64,000 nucleotides of DNA, taken from Diphasiastrum complanatum (Eukaryota > Streptophyta > Lycopodiopsida > Lycopodiales > Lycopodiaceae). The notes under the pieces are model-generated. The model ran no database searches and was not told the DNA's origin. It saw only the letters and a program-made list of their open reading frames with translations. A program made the position numbers and the translations under genes. The stretch's first letter is position 1, and the number at the start of each line of letters is the position of its first letter. The DNA is taken from the NCBI GenBank assembly GCA_029204225.1, contig MU832177.1:19408-83407 (forward strand). The letters run 5' to 3'. Below are positions 30,339 to 40,425 of the stretch, in pieces.

Positions 30339-31379
30339 GGGTTTCTGATCATCGAAACCCCCTCCAACAAATCACACCAGGACTATGTTTGATTGGATAT
30401 TTGACGGTTTTCCAGCTCAGAAATTGTTCTTACTGTAGCGCTGGACCCCTAGTTTCTGGCTTCCGAATTCACCAAAATTTGTTGCCCTTCTACTGCCACT
30501 GATCAGCGATGGTCCCCCTACACTGTTGCTGAAATTTTTACACCTCTCTTCCGAACGTAAGCCTTGCTCTAATACCAAATGTCAAGTTCTCCTCGATCTT
30601 CCAACTGACACCCGTCCAAACATGCACTAATCAACACAAATTTCCGACCTTTCTGATTCCCTATAAGCACATAGCATCAAACACAAACACAGTGGAGCTG
30701 GCTGCGTGGTCTCCTCCCAGCCTTTGCTGCATAGATTATGATGAGGAATGCCTCTCTCTAGGCTCACTTATGCACAACCCTTAAGCACAACCCTGACCTT
30801 TCCTAAATCTCGACACATGGCCAACTCCATGCACAGTCGACACTTACAATCCGGAAATCCACAGAACAACAATAAACTCTCTCATGTATGGACCTCGCCT
30901 CCTCAATGATAGCACGAAGCGTGAACACATGATCAGTGGTGAAGTGTTGTGTCCTAAAGCCGGCCTAACCCAAAGCATGTAAACTTCGTGTCTCTGCCTC
31001 ACTATTAATCATTGTCTGAAGGATAGTGCCATAAAGCTTAGCCACAATGTGCCCAATCATAATGGTATGATAGTTATTAGGCTTCATGGGGTCACCACTC
31101 TTGTGGACGAGGTGAATGACATTTGCACCATGATGGGAAAAAATGACAGCATGATTAAGGAGTGAGGCCAAAATGGGCACAAGTATATCAGTGGCATGAA
31201 TTAGGAGTTCGGCCTCTAGGTCCTCAATATTTCGTGCACAGTGTGTCTTCATTTTCTCAATGGCAAGAAAGACCATGTCAAGGTGAAAAGGAGAAGGTGG
31301 AGGGACGAGGAGATATAACAATCGGATCTGTGGGAAAGGTGTGGCATACTTAGTCCAATGACGCAAATCTCTCAGTTAC

Positions 31380-31393
31380 AAAGAAAGAAAGAA
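31380..31393 (-). repeat. (CTTT)n tail of LINE copy G
   Basis: Plus-strand AAAGAAAGAAAGAAA, that is TTTC repeats on the LINE strand right after AATAAAGAT. LINE copy H begins on its other side. Confidence 0.85.
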
Positions 31394-31619
31394 ATCTTTA
31401 TTAATGTCTTTTCCATGCCAAAGGCATGTAAGACTAATGAAGTACATGTCAAGTATGTGGTAACCATGGGAGCGTATAAAACGTCTCCAAAACTGTAATA
31501 AAGAAAAACATCTAGTACAAACTAAAACTAAAATGGACACGTATGCAAAAGTGTGTGCATAATAATCATCTGTATCAACGTCCAGATGTCAAGGCTATGA
31601 TGCTACTGCTACTCCTGCT

Positions 31620-33870
31620 GTGCTGCTAATGCTACTGATGATACTATTGTGCTGCTATTGTAAAAAGATGTAATGTGAGCCACAGCATGAGAGAGCACAG
31701 AGGTCTGTCGGCGTCGCCTGTGAGCATGAGCATGTGTAGTAGTACGTCTGCGTAGGATGTCTGGTGATCCTGGTAGTAGCGTGATGGTGGGGGCGGGGGA
31801 GGGGGGGGGGGGAACACTGTCTCTGATCTCTATGAGCATGTGAGCAGCTATCATCCTCGTCGTCGTCGTAATCCTCATCCTCAGACACTAAATCACGCAA
31901 TCTCCGCCTAGTGAAGAATGAAGTAATCAATGGCTGTGAGGTGAACTGATGGGATGTCCCCCTCCGTAGTATGAACATCTCGCGTACCAACAGAGCGACA
32001 CATCATGGGTCCTCATAGGCTATGAGGGAGCATAGAGTGGTAGGCATATCTCGAAATAAGCAGTGATATTGCCCTCTGATCTCATAGTATACTGGGCATC
32101 TAAAGATAAAGTGCTCCTCAGACTCCACCTCACCTACATAGCATAACTGGCAAATCCGCTCCTCTCTAGGAATACCATAGAACCTCCCCATCTCAATAGC
32201 TATCCGATGAGAAGACACCCTGAGTTGTCCCAGTGTGAATCTGAGGCAATGTGATAGTCCCAATTCCAAGTAGCGTGGCATGACCGGATGCATCCAGCTC
32301 CATTTCTGTCCGGAAGGAAGCTGGCTTAACCCCTAGTTGGTTACGCCAAGTCCGCTCTAGATATGCGCGATAGAGGAATCATCTGATATATTGATGGGTG
32401 CCTGAGGGAAGCTCTGTGATGGAGATACCAAATGACTTGAGTAGGAGATGGGATGCCTGAGAGAACCATGATAATTTGTAGCCCTGACCATGAAGACGTT
32501 GTGAGGAGGATAGTGCAATCTGTATGTATCGCCTGTCCCCATCTCAAGTAACGCCTGTATCCTCTGTATATAGGTAATGAGCTGAAGAGCTGCCTCGATC
32601 TAAATAGGTGGAACTGCAAACTCGCCCTAGGAGAATCTCATGTGGAACAGAAGGCTTCGCACGGATCAACCGAGCTAGCATAGTGGTCTGTAGTCGTGAA
32701 AGACTGGCCCAGTGTAAGGAAGGAAGACCTGTACACCATGCCTCTGCCGCATATAACGTTGTGGGGGTGACAATGGTATCAAAGAAGCAACACTTACTGC
32801 AAGCATCCTGGATAGACTTCCGGAAACAAAATCTCCCCTCTAGCTAAACAAGGGAGGCATGTCCCTTCCCCAGTCGAGTGGTGGTGGCCTGTCTCATGCT
32901 AAAAGTAGGACCTGAGAAAAGGACCCCCAGGTATGTGTAGGAAGGGACCACCTCTAAAACCTGTCCACCCAAGGTAATCTCATGTCGCTGCATGAATGCT
33001 CGCGAAGTGTTGAAGACCATAACCTTGGTCTTCCCAATGTTCACCCCTAGGCCCCATCTGGTGCAAAACTCATGCAACCAATCCAACTATCGCTATAGAC
33101 CCTCTCTGGTCGGTGAAACCAATACCACATCGTCGGCATAAAGGAGGATAGCAATCAAGATGTCCCCAAGCCTGCAACCAGCACCAACACACTGTGTAAT
33201 GACTCTCTCCAACTCATCAATATACAAGCCAAAGAGGACCAGTGAGAGGGAGCAACCTTGCTTCACCCCAATAGTGCTCCAAATGTGATCGGATATGCCA
33301 CTGCTATGTCGGAAACATCCCAGGACACGCTCATAAAGTGCCATCACAGCAAGAACAATGTCAGTGGAGAAGTTGAGGTCGCGGAGTCTTTGGATGAGCA
33401 ATGAGCGAGGAACAGAATGAAAGCTTTCCTGAAGTCCACAAAACAACAGTAAACCCTCTCTCTCCTGTGCTTCGCTTCCTCAATCAAGGCCCGCAACGTG
33501 AAAATGTGATCTGTGGTAGAGTAATGGGCTCGAAAACTTGCCTGACCCATAGCATGTAGTCTCCTAGTCTCTGCCTCTGAGCTCACAACCGACTGAAGAA
33601 TAGTACCATATAACTTCGCCAAGACATGCCCAATCATGATGGTGCGGTAGTTACTCGGAATCATGGGGTCACCATTCTTATGGATGGGGTGGATCATGTT
33701 AGTGCACCAAGATGAAGGGAAATCGGAAACAACTGCGGAATTGAGAAGGGTGGCTATAGTAGGAGTGAGTAAGTCCGAGGCATGGGAAAGAAGTTTAGAT
33801 TCAAGGTCTTCAATATCTCTGGCCTTGTTGGACTTCATCTTCTTAATGGCTGCAAGTACCATGTCAGATG
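31620..33870 (-). pseudogene. LINE reverse transcriptase and C-terminal domain (copy G)
   Basis: RT blocks in order: MVLAAIKKMKSNKARDIEDL, HKNGDPMIPSNYRTIMIGHV, RVYCCFVDFRKAF (first catalytic Asp), GVKQGCSLSLVLFGLYIDEL, ILLYADDVVLVSP (YADD intact), RWGLGVNIGKTKVMVFNTS. The C-terminal part has SHCLRFTLGQLRVSSHRIAI and the zinc segment ICQLCYVGEVESEEHFIFRC (C-x2-C ... H-x4-C). Next come the tail motif QPLITSFFTRRRLRD, an acidic run (SEDEDYDDDEDD) and, near the end, AVAHITSFYNSS. QPLITSFF fits the PCNA-binding consensus Q-x-x-h-x-x-F-F. Frame changes occur near 33440, 33090, 32620, 32300 and 31990. Confidence 0.85.
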
Positions 33871-33874
33871 TGAA

Positions 33875-34705
33875 GAAGGAGAACTCAGATGGTCGTGGAG
33901 GTATAGAGATAGGTGAGTCGGTAGGGACGGTATACAGGCTAGTAGCATAATCAGTCCAGATGTGGAGGTCCTCCAGGAGGGTGGTGGGGAGCGAGGAATG
34001 AACTCATGCCAAAATGCGCCCGAAGAAGAACTGAAGAGAAGGTCAATAAGACGTCCCTCTTCAGTATCATCATAGGAACGCTTCTTACAACAGAGAACAC
34101 GGTGGTAGGAGCGTCGAGAAGATCGAAGCAGATGTGGAGCGTGCATACGTGAATAAGTAACTGAGTGGTGAAGGGAACGGCACTCGGCATCATACCAAGG
34201 AGGGTGCAATGGTCGAGGTGTGCGTGGAGTCTTTTGGGAATAGGGTTTTGTTGGAAGAGTTAGTGATGCAGCCGTGTGGAGAGAGGTGGTGAGAAAAGCA
34301 ACCTGGACGAGGACACTGGTGGAAGGTAACATGCTGCAATAAAAAGATCTCTGTCCAAACCAATATCCTGACCCACGATGCGAGTCCATATGTAGCGAGC
34401 TTGCTCGTCATGTCGGATGAAGTCAATACTCGATGGAGAGTCTCTCTAACAAGTAGGCAACCCCACCTGAACCTCGACTATCGGCAGATCTAGTCTCAGG
34501 TCGGAATACTGAGTCCCATCCATATCCAAAGGAAGTCCTCGCTCCGGGCTCTCGTGTGTCTCCATGAGGAATAATATATCTCTGCCTGTGATAAAGTCAA
34601 CAAGGTCCCCTACCATGGAAGACGAATGTATGTCAGCACAGTTCCAAACTCCAATCCGAAGGTGGTGTAGATGGGGCCCCGGGGTGCTCCCAACCCCAAG
34701 CACTC
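33875..34705 (-). pseudogene. LINE endonuclease (copy G), internally deleted
   Basis: HHLRIGVWNCADIHSSSM, ILFLMETHESPERG and GLDRDLF-type segments of the N-terminal half are present (34690-34330). The GDFNART...HSVVDY half seen in copies C and I is absent: the text jumps near 34290-34320 to VAFLTTSLHTAASLTLPTKP, WYDAECRSLHHSVTYSRMHA and SYDDTEEGRLIDLLFSSSSG, which is the linker between endonuclease and reverse transcriptase. The break therefore removes the catalytic Asp/His end. Confidence 0.7.
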
Positions 34706-34744
34706 CAAATCCCTAGCACTGGGGGCTGCTAGGAGCGCTATCAA

Positions 34745-35040
34745 GAAAGCGCACTCATCCATCTCGATAAATGACCCGTCTGCCAGACTCACGAGCTGCC
34801 TGAAAGGCCTTACGCCTCTCCTCTAACTGGATATATGTGAGGTTGTAATCCTTGTAGATAGTGGTACCACGTAGCTTAGCTCTGCATCGCTAAGCATCTC
34901 GGCGACTCGCGAGGGAAGTGAAGCGGACAATGAGTGTGGCTGCATCTCTAGTGGTCCTCCATGCGGTATCTAACCCATCTGTCCTATGCCCGAGAGTGGT
35001 GTCGAGAAAGCGCTTGGCTTCAACCAAGGCATCCTGAAAA
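34745..35040 (-). pseudogene. LINE ORF1 C-terminal part (copy G)
   Basis: FQDALVEAKRFLDTTLGHRT, TAWRTTRDAATLIVRFTSLA, then in another frame the YNLTYIQ-type segment and ERRKAF. It matches copy C residues 110-205. The coiled coil is absent; the 5' limit lies at about 35040, where Ty3 LTR-like DNA takes over. Confidence 0.75.
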
Positions 35041-35819
35041 ATCTCAGGTGTTGAATCAATGAAGCATAAAAGACAGCAATAGACTAAAGCCCTACAAGCA
35101 ATAGACAAGACAATAGGTTCTCCCACGAAGAGCCCAAGCAATACCAATCAATAATCTGCAAAATGAGTGTACAAATGCCCCTATAAATACCCTACCAATG
35201 AACCCTAAAATAGGAATTCAAAAGTAAAGGGAGGCAAAATGTGGAGGGAAAATAGTGCGCCCTCCTACGGGCCCCCACTCCACATATAACCATATAATAA
35301 GGGCCCAAGGCCAGTCAATGTCATAAAAAAGGACCCAGTGCGGGTCATAAGCATATAAAAAGGCTCTGGGGCCTGTACATGACTAATATAAAATGCGTAA
35401 CCAGAAATATACATAACCAATAGTAAATGTAAAGAGGCCTGCGGAACATATGCAGAGTAGCCCAGTAGGCCTGTATCCTGTAGTCCGTAACTCTCCCTGG
35501 CTATAAAGAACATTGCCCCCAATGTAGGCAAAATAAGATAAGAACCAATGCCAGAGAAAAATATTGCATCAAGATATCCCATCTGAGAAAGGAACATCAA
35601 GAGAAGCCGGAGCATCCCGAGAAGCAATGGTAGCTGCAAGTGATCGAGCCTGATCAGCCAAGATAGGGGTATGATAAAAAACATCAATGGGCTCCCAAGT
35701 AGACCATCCCACTGGACCAAAAACTGAACCTGCCGATGGCGACGACTATGCAATAAGCGCACCTGTAAAATAGCAGCTGGCAGGAATGGAAAATGCTTTG
35801 GATCTGTAGGAAATGAGGA

Positions 35820-36530
35820 ATCTCAAGGAGCATCATCCTCAATAGCAGCACGTAATAAACTGACATGAAAGGTATCACAAGCCCGAGTAGCAACAGGTAA
35901 CTCAAGACGATATGTAACTGGACTGAGGCGCTCAAGAATCTGAAAAGGCCCATAATAGCACGGCGCAAGCTTCTCAGTAGAAGCAAGACCGTGTACAAAA
36001 CGATGGCGAGCAAAGCGTAACCGGAGAAAAACAGTATCTCCCTCTGCAAACTCAACATGGCGCCGATGACGATCAACAATGGTCCTGTACCGCTGCTGAA
36101 TATGCTGTAAATGAGTAGCAGCTCTAGTAATAATCTCCCAAGCACTCGAAAGATAAGATGAAATAGTAACAGGTGCATCATCTGGAGGAGCAGGTATACC
36201 GGGTAGAACTGGTGAGTATCCATGAGCAAGCAGGAAAGGAGAAACACCTGTGCTGGAACTAACAGAACTGTTATAACTATACTCAGCCAAACATAAATGC
36301 TGATCCCAATCACGACCAGAAGGAGAAACATAATGTCGTAAATAATCCTCCAATACCCGGTTAATAACCTCAGACTGACCATCCGCAGAAGAATGATAAG
36401 CAGTGCCCATAAGTATCCTAACATCCAAGATATGCATAAGCTCTATCCAAAAACCTGATGTAAACTTGGTATCCCGATCAGTAAGTATAGATCGTGGGAG
36501 ACCAGAAAATCTCAGAAATAAATATACGAC
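35820..36530 (-). pseudogene. Ty3 integrase core and C-terminal part (element D)
   Basis: SGLPRSILTDRDTKFTSGFW carries the second catalytic Asp, TAYHSSADGQSEVINRVLED the Glu. Then LRHYVSPSGRDWDQHLCLAE, YSYNSSVSSSTGVSPF, and the C-terminal DTVFLRLRFARHRF, LAPCYYGPFQILERLSPVTY, DTFHVSLLRAAIEDDAP. A chromo-like continuation (VRLLHSRRHRQVQFLVQWDG, 35760-35700) follows in another frame. The typical chromovirus WKG appears as QWDG. The open frame is 252 codons, the longest intact integrase stretch here, but its N-terminal third is missing. Confidence 0.85.
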
Positions 36531-36559
36531 CACACTGCTCTGCTGTAATATACGACCAC

Positions 36560-38020
36560 CAAGCATCAGTCTCAACAGCAAAACGCTGGGAAAAATCTGG
36601 AAGACATAAAACAGGGGCAGTGGTAAGCTTAACCTTCAAAGTATCAAAAGCTGACTGACGTGCAGGAGTCCAAGCAAACGAAGTTTCCTTTTTCAACAAA
36701 GCATGCAAAAGAGATGCAAGAGTGGCAAAATGAGCAACTGGTTTACGAAGATGGATAGCAAGACCAAGAAACATACGAACATCATGAACATCAGCAGGCA
36801 CAAGCCATGAAAGAATAGAACGGACCTTACGAGGGTCGAGACGAACAGTACCATTAGTAACAAAGAAGCCCAAAAACTCGATTTGTACAACAACAAAAGA
36901 ACATTTAGAACGTTAAGCATACAGATGATGAGTAACTAACAAAACAAAAACAGAACGAACGTGTTGAACACGAAGAGAGAGAGTGGTGCTATAAATGAGG
37001 ATATCGTCAAAATAAATAATGACATACTTTTCAAGCAGAGGACGAAAGATGTTATTCATGACATTCTGAAAAGTGGGCGGGCCATTGGTAACACCAAAAG
37101 GAAGGACACGAAACTCATACAGACCAAAGTGGGTACGGAAAGCCGTCTTGTGTCATCAGGAGGATGCATACGAATCTGGTGATAACCGAAACGGAGGTCA
37201 AGTTTAGAAAAGATCTTGGCTTGGCCTAACTGGTCAAACAGGTCATCCATATGAGGGATAGGGTACTGATTACGGATAGTAAGTTTATTTAAAAGCACAA
37301 TAATCTATACATAAACGTTTAGTACCATCCTTCTTATCAACAAGTAAAACAGGAGCACCAAAAGGACTGTGGCTAGGAACAATAAGGCCTTGACGTAATA
37401 AATCAGACACCTGACGCTGGACTTCCTCGCGCTCAACAATAGACATACGAAAAGGAGGACGAGAAGGAGGTGATGCAGAGGAAACAAGGTCTATATGGTG
37501 GTTGACATCTCGTAAAGGTGGTAACTGAGTCGGCTCTCTAAAAACATGCTCAAATTCACGCAACAGTTCAGAAAATACCTATGGCAAAGGTGGTGCATCC
37601 GCAATAGGCTGAACTGAAAGAATAGCCGCACAGTGGGCCTTCGGGAGGCTCCGTATGAACTGCTTCCCGGAAATAAGTTGATAGTCCTGCCGAGAATCAA
37701 TACCGGAAAATATATGCTGAGTACCATCATGAGAGAATGTCAATGTCTGATCGTACCGTGTACCAAGGAAGTCTCCAATCCGATATGAAAGTTGCTAATA
37801 CATCTGCGTGCTAGGAAAAGAGTGTGCGCTGGCAACCTCAACATGCAGGGGATGAGGCGTAGTGACTGGCATAGCACGAATGCGTGTAGTAATATGACTG
37901 CTGAGAAACGAGTGAGTGCTACCCGTGTCAACAAGGGCAATAAACTCACGACCAGTGATACGTACGCGAAGACGGATATGGCGTGGACCCGGCTTACCGG
38001 CCCAAGTATTTGACTTTCAA
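36560..38020 (-). pseudogene. Ty3 protease and reverse transcriptase (element D)
   Basis: Protease FIALVDTGSTHSFLS near 37930; then [97 protein letters not shown]. The catalytic box IIYFDDILIYS (about 37005) is intact in its own short frame. The connection LDPRKVRSILSWLVPADVHD and SLLHALLKKETSFAWTPARQ follows. A truncated Thr/Arg stretch near 37150 and several stops break it. Confidence 0.85.
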
Positions 38021-38029
38021 GAGAGGACA

Positions 38030-38345
38030 ACGTGAGTGGTGAAGAGAACAGATGCTTGGAGCACATGTCTCTTGATGGCAATCTCATTGGGAAAGGTATC
38101 TTCCATTGATTGAGTTTGCTTATAATAGTAGTAAGCATGCGGCTACTGGATATAGCCTGTTCATGCTTATGTATGGATTTCAACCTAGATCTCTGATACC
38201 GGTTGAAATTGAGTCAATCAAAGTTCAGAAAGTGGCTGATTTCTTGCAAGAAATGTAAGAGATGCTATAGTTAGCATGTGAAAATGTACAAAGTGCCCAG
38301 GATCGGGTCAGACATTTTGCTAGTTTGAAAAGAACGCCTCGGGAG
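38030..38345 (+). pseudogene. Ty3 integrase fragment inserted in element D
   Basis: Plus strand, opposite to element D: after NRCLEHM come RYLPLIEFAYNSSKHAATGY, SLFMLMYGFQPRSLIPVEIE, KVQKVADFLQEM and SAQDRVRHFASLKRTPRE. The same segment is found at 48.4-48.7 kb (plus) and 58.6-58.8 kb (minus; IEFAYNSSKHSATGYSPF, QKVADFLPEL). It separates the zinc knuckle (38.5 kb) and protease (37.9 kb) of element D. It has no LTRs of its own, so it arrived as a fragment, by repair patching or template switching. Confidence 0.75.
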
Positions 38346-38763
38346 TTAACTGATCAACAGGTGGGTCATCATCATGAATATGAAGGCATATGGCAGAATC
38401 AGGACTATCATCAGGTGTGTCAGCATCATGGAAATAGACGGCAGTAGCAGTGGCAGGCTGTCGGCAATCACGGGCGATATGATCAGGACTCTTACAGTTG
38501 AAACATATGAAGGAGTCTCAGGTGGTGGAAATGTACGCTGTGGGGGAACAGGTGGAGAGTGGAGAAACACTGGACTGTAGTGATAGTGTAGCAATCTGGG
38601 CAGAAAGGGCAGTGAACGTCTCTCGTAACTCCTGGCGTAAATCAGTGCGTACATCACTCATGGCTTCCCTAAGATGATCTCGGAATTCATGTCGTACTTC
38701 GTTAAGGTAAGTGGAAGACGGTATGCGAGGCTCAAAAGATGTAGGGAAAGTATCCATGGTCAA
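38346..38763 (-). pseudogene. Ty3 gag remnant with zinc knuckle (element D)
   Basis: The frame from ATG 38763 (MTMDTFPTSFEPRIPSSTYL, then LREAMSDVRTDLRQELRETF) is helical. In another frame near 38500 the text reads ICFNCKSPDHIARDCRQPA, a complete C-x2-C-x4-H-x4-C knuckle followed by an acidic DDD-rich stretch. The capsid between them has been deleted. The ATG is 120 bp downstream of the tandem-repeat leader. Confidence 0.65.
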
Positions 38764-38964
38764 GGAATGCAGGAAGTGAAGAGAGTGTAAGAAAAGCTTA
38801 ATATCTGAGGGAGCAGACTTTTGTCGTCACCCCAAATACGCTTTAGGTACACAAACGACACTAAGAGCAAGAAAGGAAATGACAAATGTCAAGAAAAGGT
38901 GTGGAAAGCAAGGAAAAACCAGCAAAGATACCTCTCGATAGAGCTCCAAGCGTGTGCGAAGAGC

Positions 38965-39190
38965 TGGCTGGAAAATGTGACCACAAGGAGAATGAAAGTG
39001 GGCGCTAGACACCCTCCAATCAATGCTGAAAATATGGCTGGAAATCTGTGGAAAACGTGATGAAATATGGCGATGGACAGCCTCCAATCAAAACTGAAAT
39101 ATGGCTGAAACTCTGCTGGAACAAGGGCTGAAAAATGTGATGAAGTAGGGCGCTGGACAGCCTCCAATCAATGCTGAAAAGATGGCTGGG
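38965..39190. repeat. Three tandem units of about 75-80 bp
   Basis: Units share GGCGCT(A/G)GACA(C/G)CCTCCAATCA and AATATGGCTG; they start near 38967, 39050 and 39123. They lie in the leader or LTR of element D. Confidence 0.75.
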
Positions 39191-39279
39191 AATCCTTTCC
39201 CTGAATCAAATGGAGGATTCAGAAAAAAAAGAGGGAAAAGGATTTGGAACTTGGGCGCCGGAAATAATCTGCCCAAATT

Positions 39280-39600
39280 ATTTTTTTTTTTTATGATTTG
39301 CCTCTCCTACATCCCATGTAGGCTCAACTTCCCATGCTTGACATTGCCAACTCTGATTTCACCAGTACATAGGCCTCCCACCAAGGAGCCTATCTCCCAA
39401 CACTGTATCCATCATAGCGTCCAAGCCAAAGCAAATGCAAACTAGATCCACTATCGTGATGAATAATTCACCCACAATCCATAGCATATCAGGTAGGATA
39501 GCTCCAGAACCCTGTACCCTGTACCATCTGATCACCAAGTATCCATTACCCACTGATAGCTCCTCAAGAATCTGTCCACCTGTAGTGCACACCAAAAGGC
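39280..39600 (-). other. A-tract and unassigned frame next to the LINE EN fragment
   Basis: Minus-strand frame GGQILEELSVGNGYLV resembles the GGQVLEVVPSYTYLG segment of LINE ORF2 only at its start. A 12-base T run on the plus strand (39281-39292) would be an A tail on the minus strand. Could be another 5'-truncated insertion; too little to classify. Confidence 0.3.
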
Positions 39601-40425
39601 ACTAGAGGAGGAACTATAATGGGAAAGCCATGGAAGCAATGGCATGGAGGGCTGTGGTGAGAACTGATGCTTGGGAGTGGAATGGGCTATCATATGAAAA
39701 ACTGCGGAATATAAAGGAGAGAACTTCCCAAAAAAGATGTGTATATTCATGGCTAAACGTGTATTTGGGGGCACGTTCCATAGGAGAGAGATTAGATGGA
39801 GATAGGTCAAACACAAAGTCCAAGTGGATGGAAAGAAAATAATGATTAGATAGAGTGGTGGGAGAAATAGTAAAGTTCGATAAAAAGGGTATGGGAGCTG
39901 GTGACCCCATGAAATAGTCCACAACACTATGGCCACCACTATGAGGGTGACAAGTATAGTCACCAGAACTCGGACAACAAGACAAGCCATTAAAAATGGC
40001 AAGCTCATGGACCTCACCCAATAGAAGAAAATGCTCACCATATGTAGCGACAGATATCCTGTCAATCTCCATCTCCATACTATCCAAGGCAATGGCATGT
40101 ATCCTCAAAGGGTCATCACTGATCATATGAAACTCTATCTGTCTAGAAAAGGTCCTAGCATTGAAGTCACCGGCCAGAAGTCTATGACCACGCTCAGAGT
40201 AAAGAAGAATATCTAAAGAAATATCATCATATGGAGAACCCATACTATCAGCAAAAGCTGAAGACTCTACCAGATACACATCCCTGTCAAGCCCAATACT
40301 CTGACCAAGAAATCGAATCCACATGTAGCATGTGTTCATTCTGTCAACCAAATCAATGATAGGCAGTAGTGAGTCTCTATACAAGCATGCCACCCCACCC
40401 GAACATCTGCCCCCCACCAATATTA
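39600..40425 (-). pseudogene. LINE endonuclease, best preserved copy (copy I)
   Basis: Minus strand: VGGRCSGGVACLYRDSLLPI, NTCYMWIRFLGQSIGLDRDV, LLYSERGHRLLAGDFNARTF (GDFNART intact), YGEHFLLLGEVHELAIFNGL, YTCHPHSGGHSVVDYFMGS (S-x-x-D), NHYFLSIHLDFVF (the Asp/His end, S-N/D-H-x-x-L). So the second half of an APE endonuclease is nearly uninterrupted over 268 codons to 39614. The N-terminal half with the METHE Glu is missing. At 40425 it is fused to the C-terminal end of another LINE. Confidence 0.8.

Larger units (their letters stand above)
28113..30776 (-). mobile_element. Short Ty3 element: LTRs, gag, protease, partial RT
   Basis: Terminal repeats of about 195 bp (28113-28306 and 30580-30776) align closely: TGTCA(A/G)GTTCTCC at one end and AGGCTCACTTA near the other, with small indels in the last bases. 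Beside the right LTR the minus strand has TTTGGTATTAGAGC, a one-mismatch initiator-Met primer site. Inside are gag, protease and reverse transcriptase, but RNase H and integrase are absent: the polymerase frame ends near 28310, at the LTR. At 2.66 kb it is a deletion derivative of the family of the 7.6-15 kb element, with which it shares close RT sequence. I could not define a target-site duplication. Confidence 0.8.
27593..31379 (-). mobile_element. LINE copy H (RT part), split by a Ty3 element
   Basis: The right half, 31372-30777, carries the reverse transcriptase start (MVFLAIEKMKTHCARNIEDL, HKSGDPMKPNNYHTIMIGH, LYGTILQTMINSEAETR, ERVYCCSVDF). The left half, 28112-27593, continues with GCFRSEGVLFERF, MIGVKQGCSLSPTLFGLYID, RLGDMLISL, YADDVGLL and later GKGHASLVSLEKICFSK. 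The Ty3 element 28113-30776 sits between VDF and GCF of the normal order. Copy H starts immediately after the (CTTT) tail of copy G on the minus strand, as in the plus-strand array. It lacks ORF1, endonuclease, C-terminus and 3' end. Confidence 0.75.
31380..35040 (-). mobile_element. LINE copy G, alpha subfamily, the most complete RT
   Basis: Order on the minus strand: ORF1 end (35040-34745), endonuclease (34705-33875, second half deleted), reverse transcriptase (33862-32844), C-terminal domain (32620-31620), 3' UTR with hairpin CATGCC-TTT-GGCATG (31428-31414), AAGACATTAATAAAG and a (CTTT)n tail at 31393-31380. ORF1 is about 87% identical by eye to copy C over 46 residues. ORF1 upstream is replaced by a Ty3 LTR end at about 35040-35160. 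Multiple shifts make it inactive. It lies in intron 4, in the same orientation as the host gene. Confidence 0.85.
35160..39185 (-). mobile_element. Ty3/gypsy element D, chimeric and deleted
   Basis: Minus strand: tandem-repeat leader (39185-38965), gag start and zinc knuckle (38763-38346), a foreign integrase piece in plus orientation (38345-38030), protease to reverse transcriptase (38020-36930), thumb (36920-36560), integrase core and C-terminus (36530-35820), and an LTR-like end with GCGCACTATTTTCCC (about 35260). RNase H and the integrase zinc domain are missing: FAVETDAW is joined within a few codons to an integrase TAEQ segment near 36530. No intact LTR pair was found, so the outer limits are approximate. 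Confidence 0.75.
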
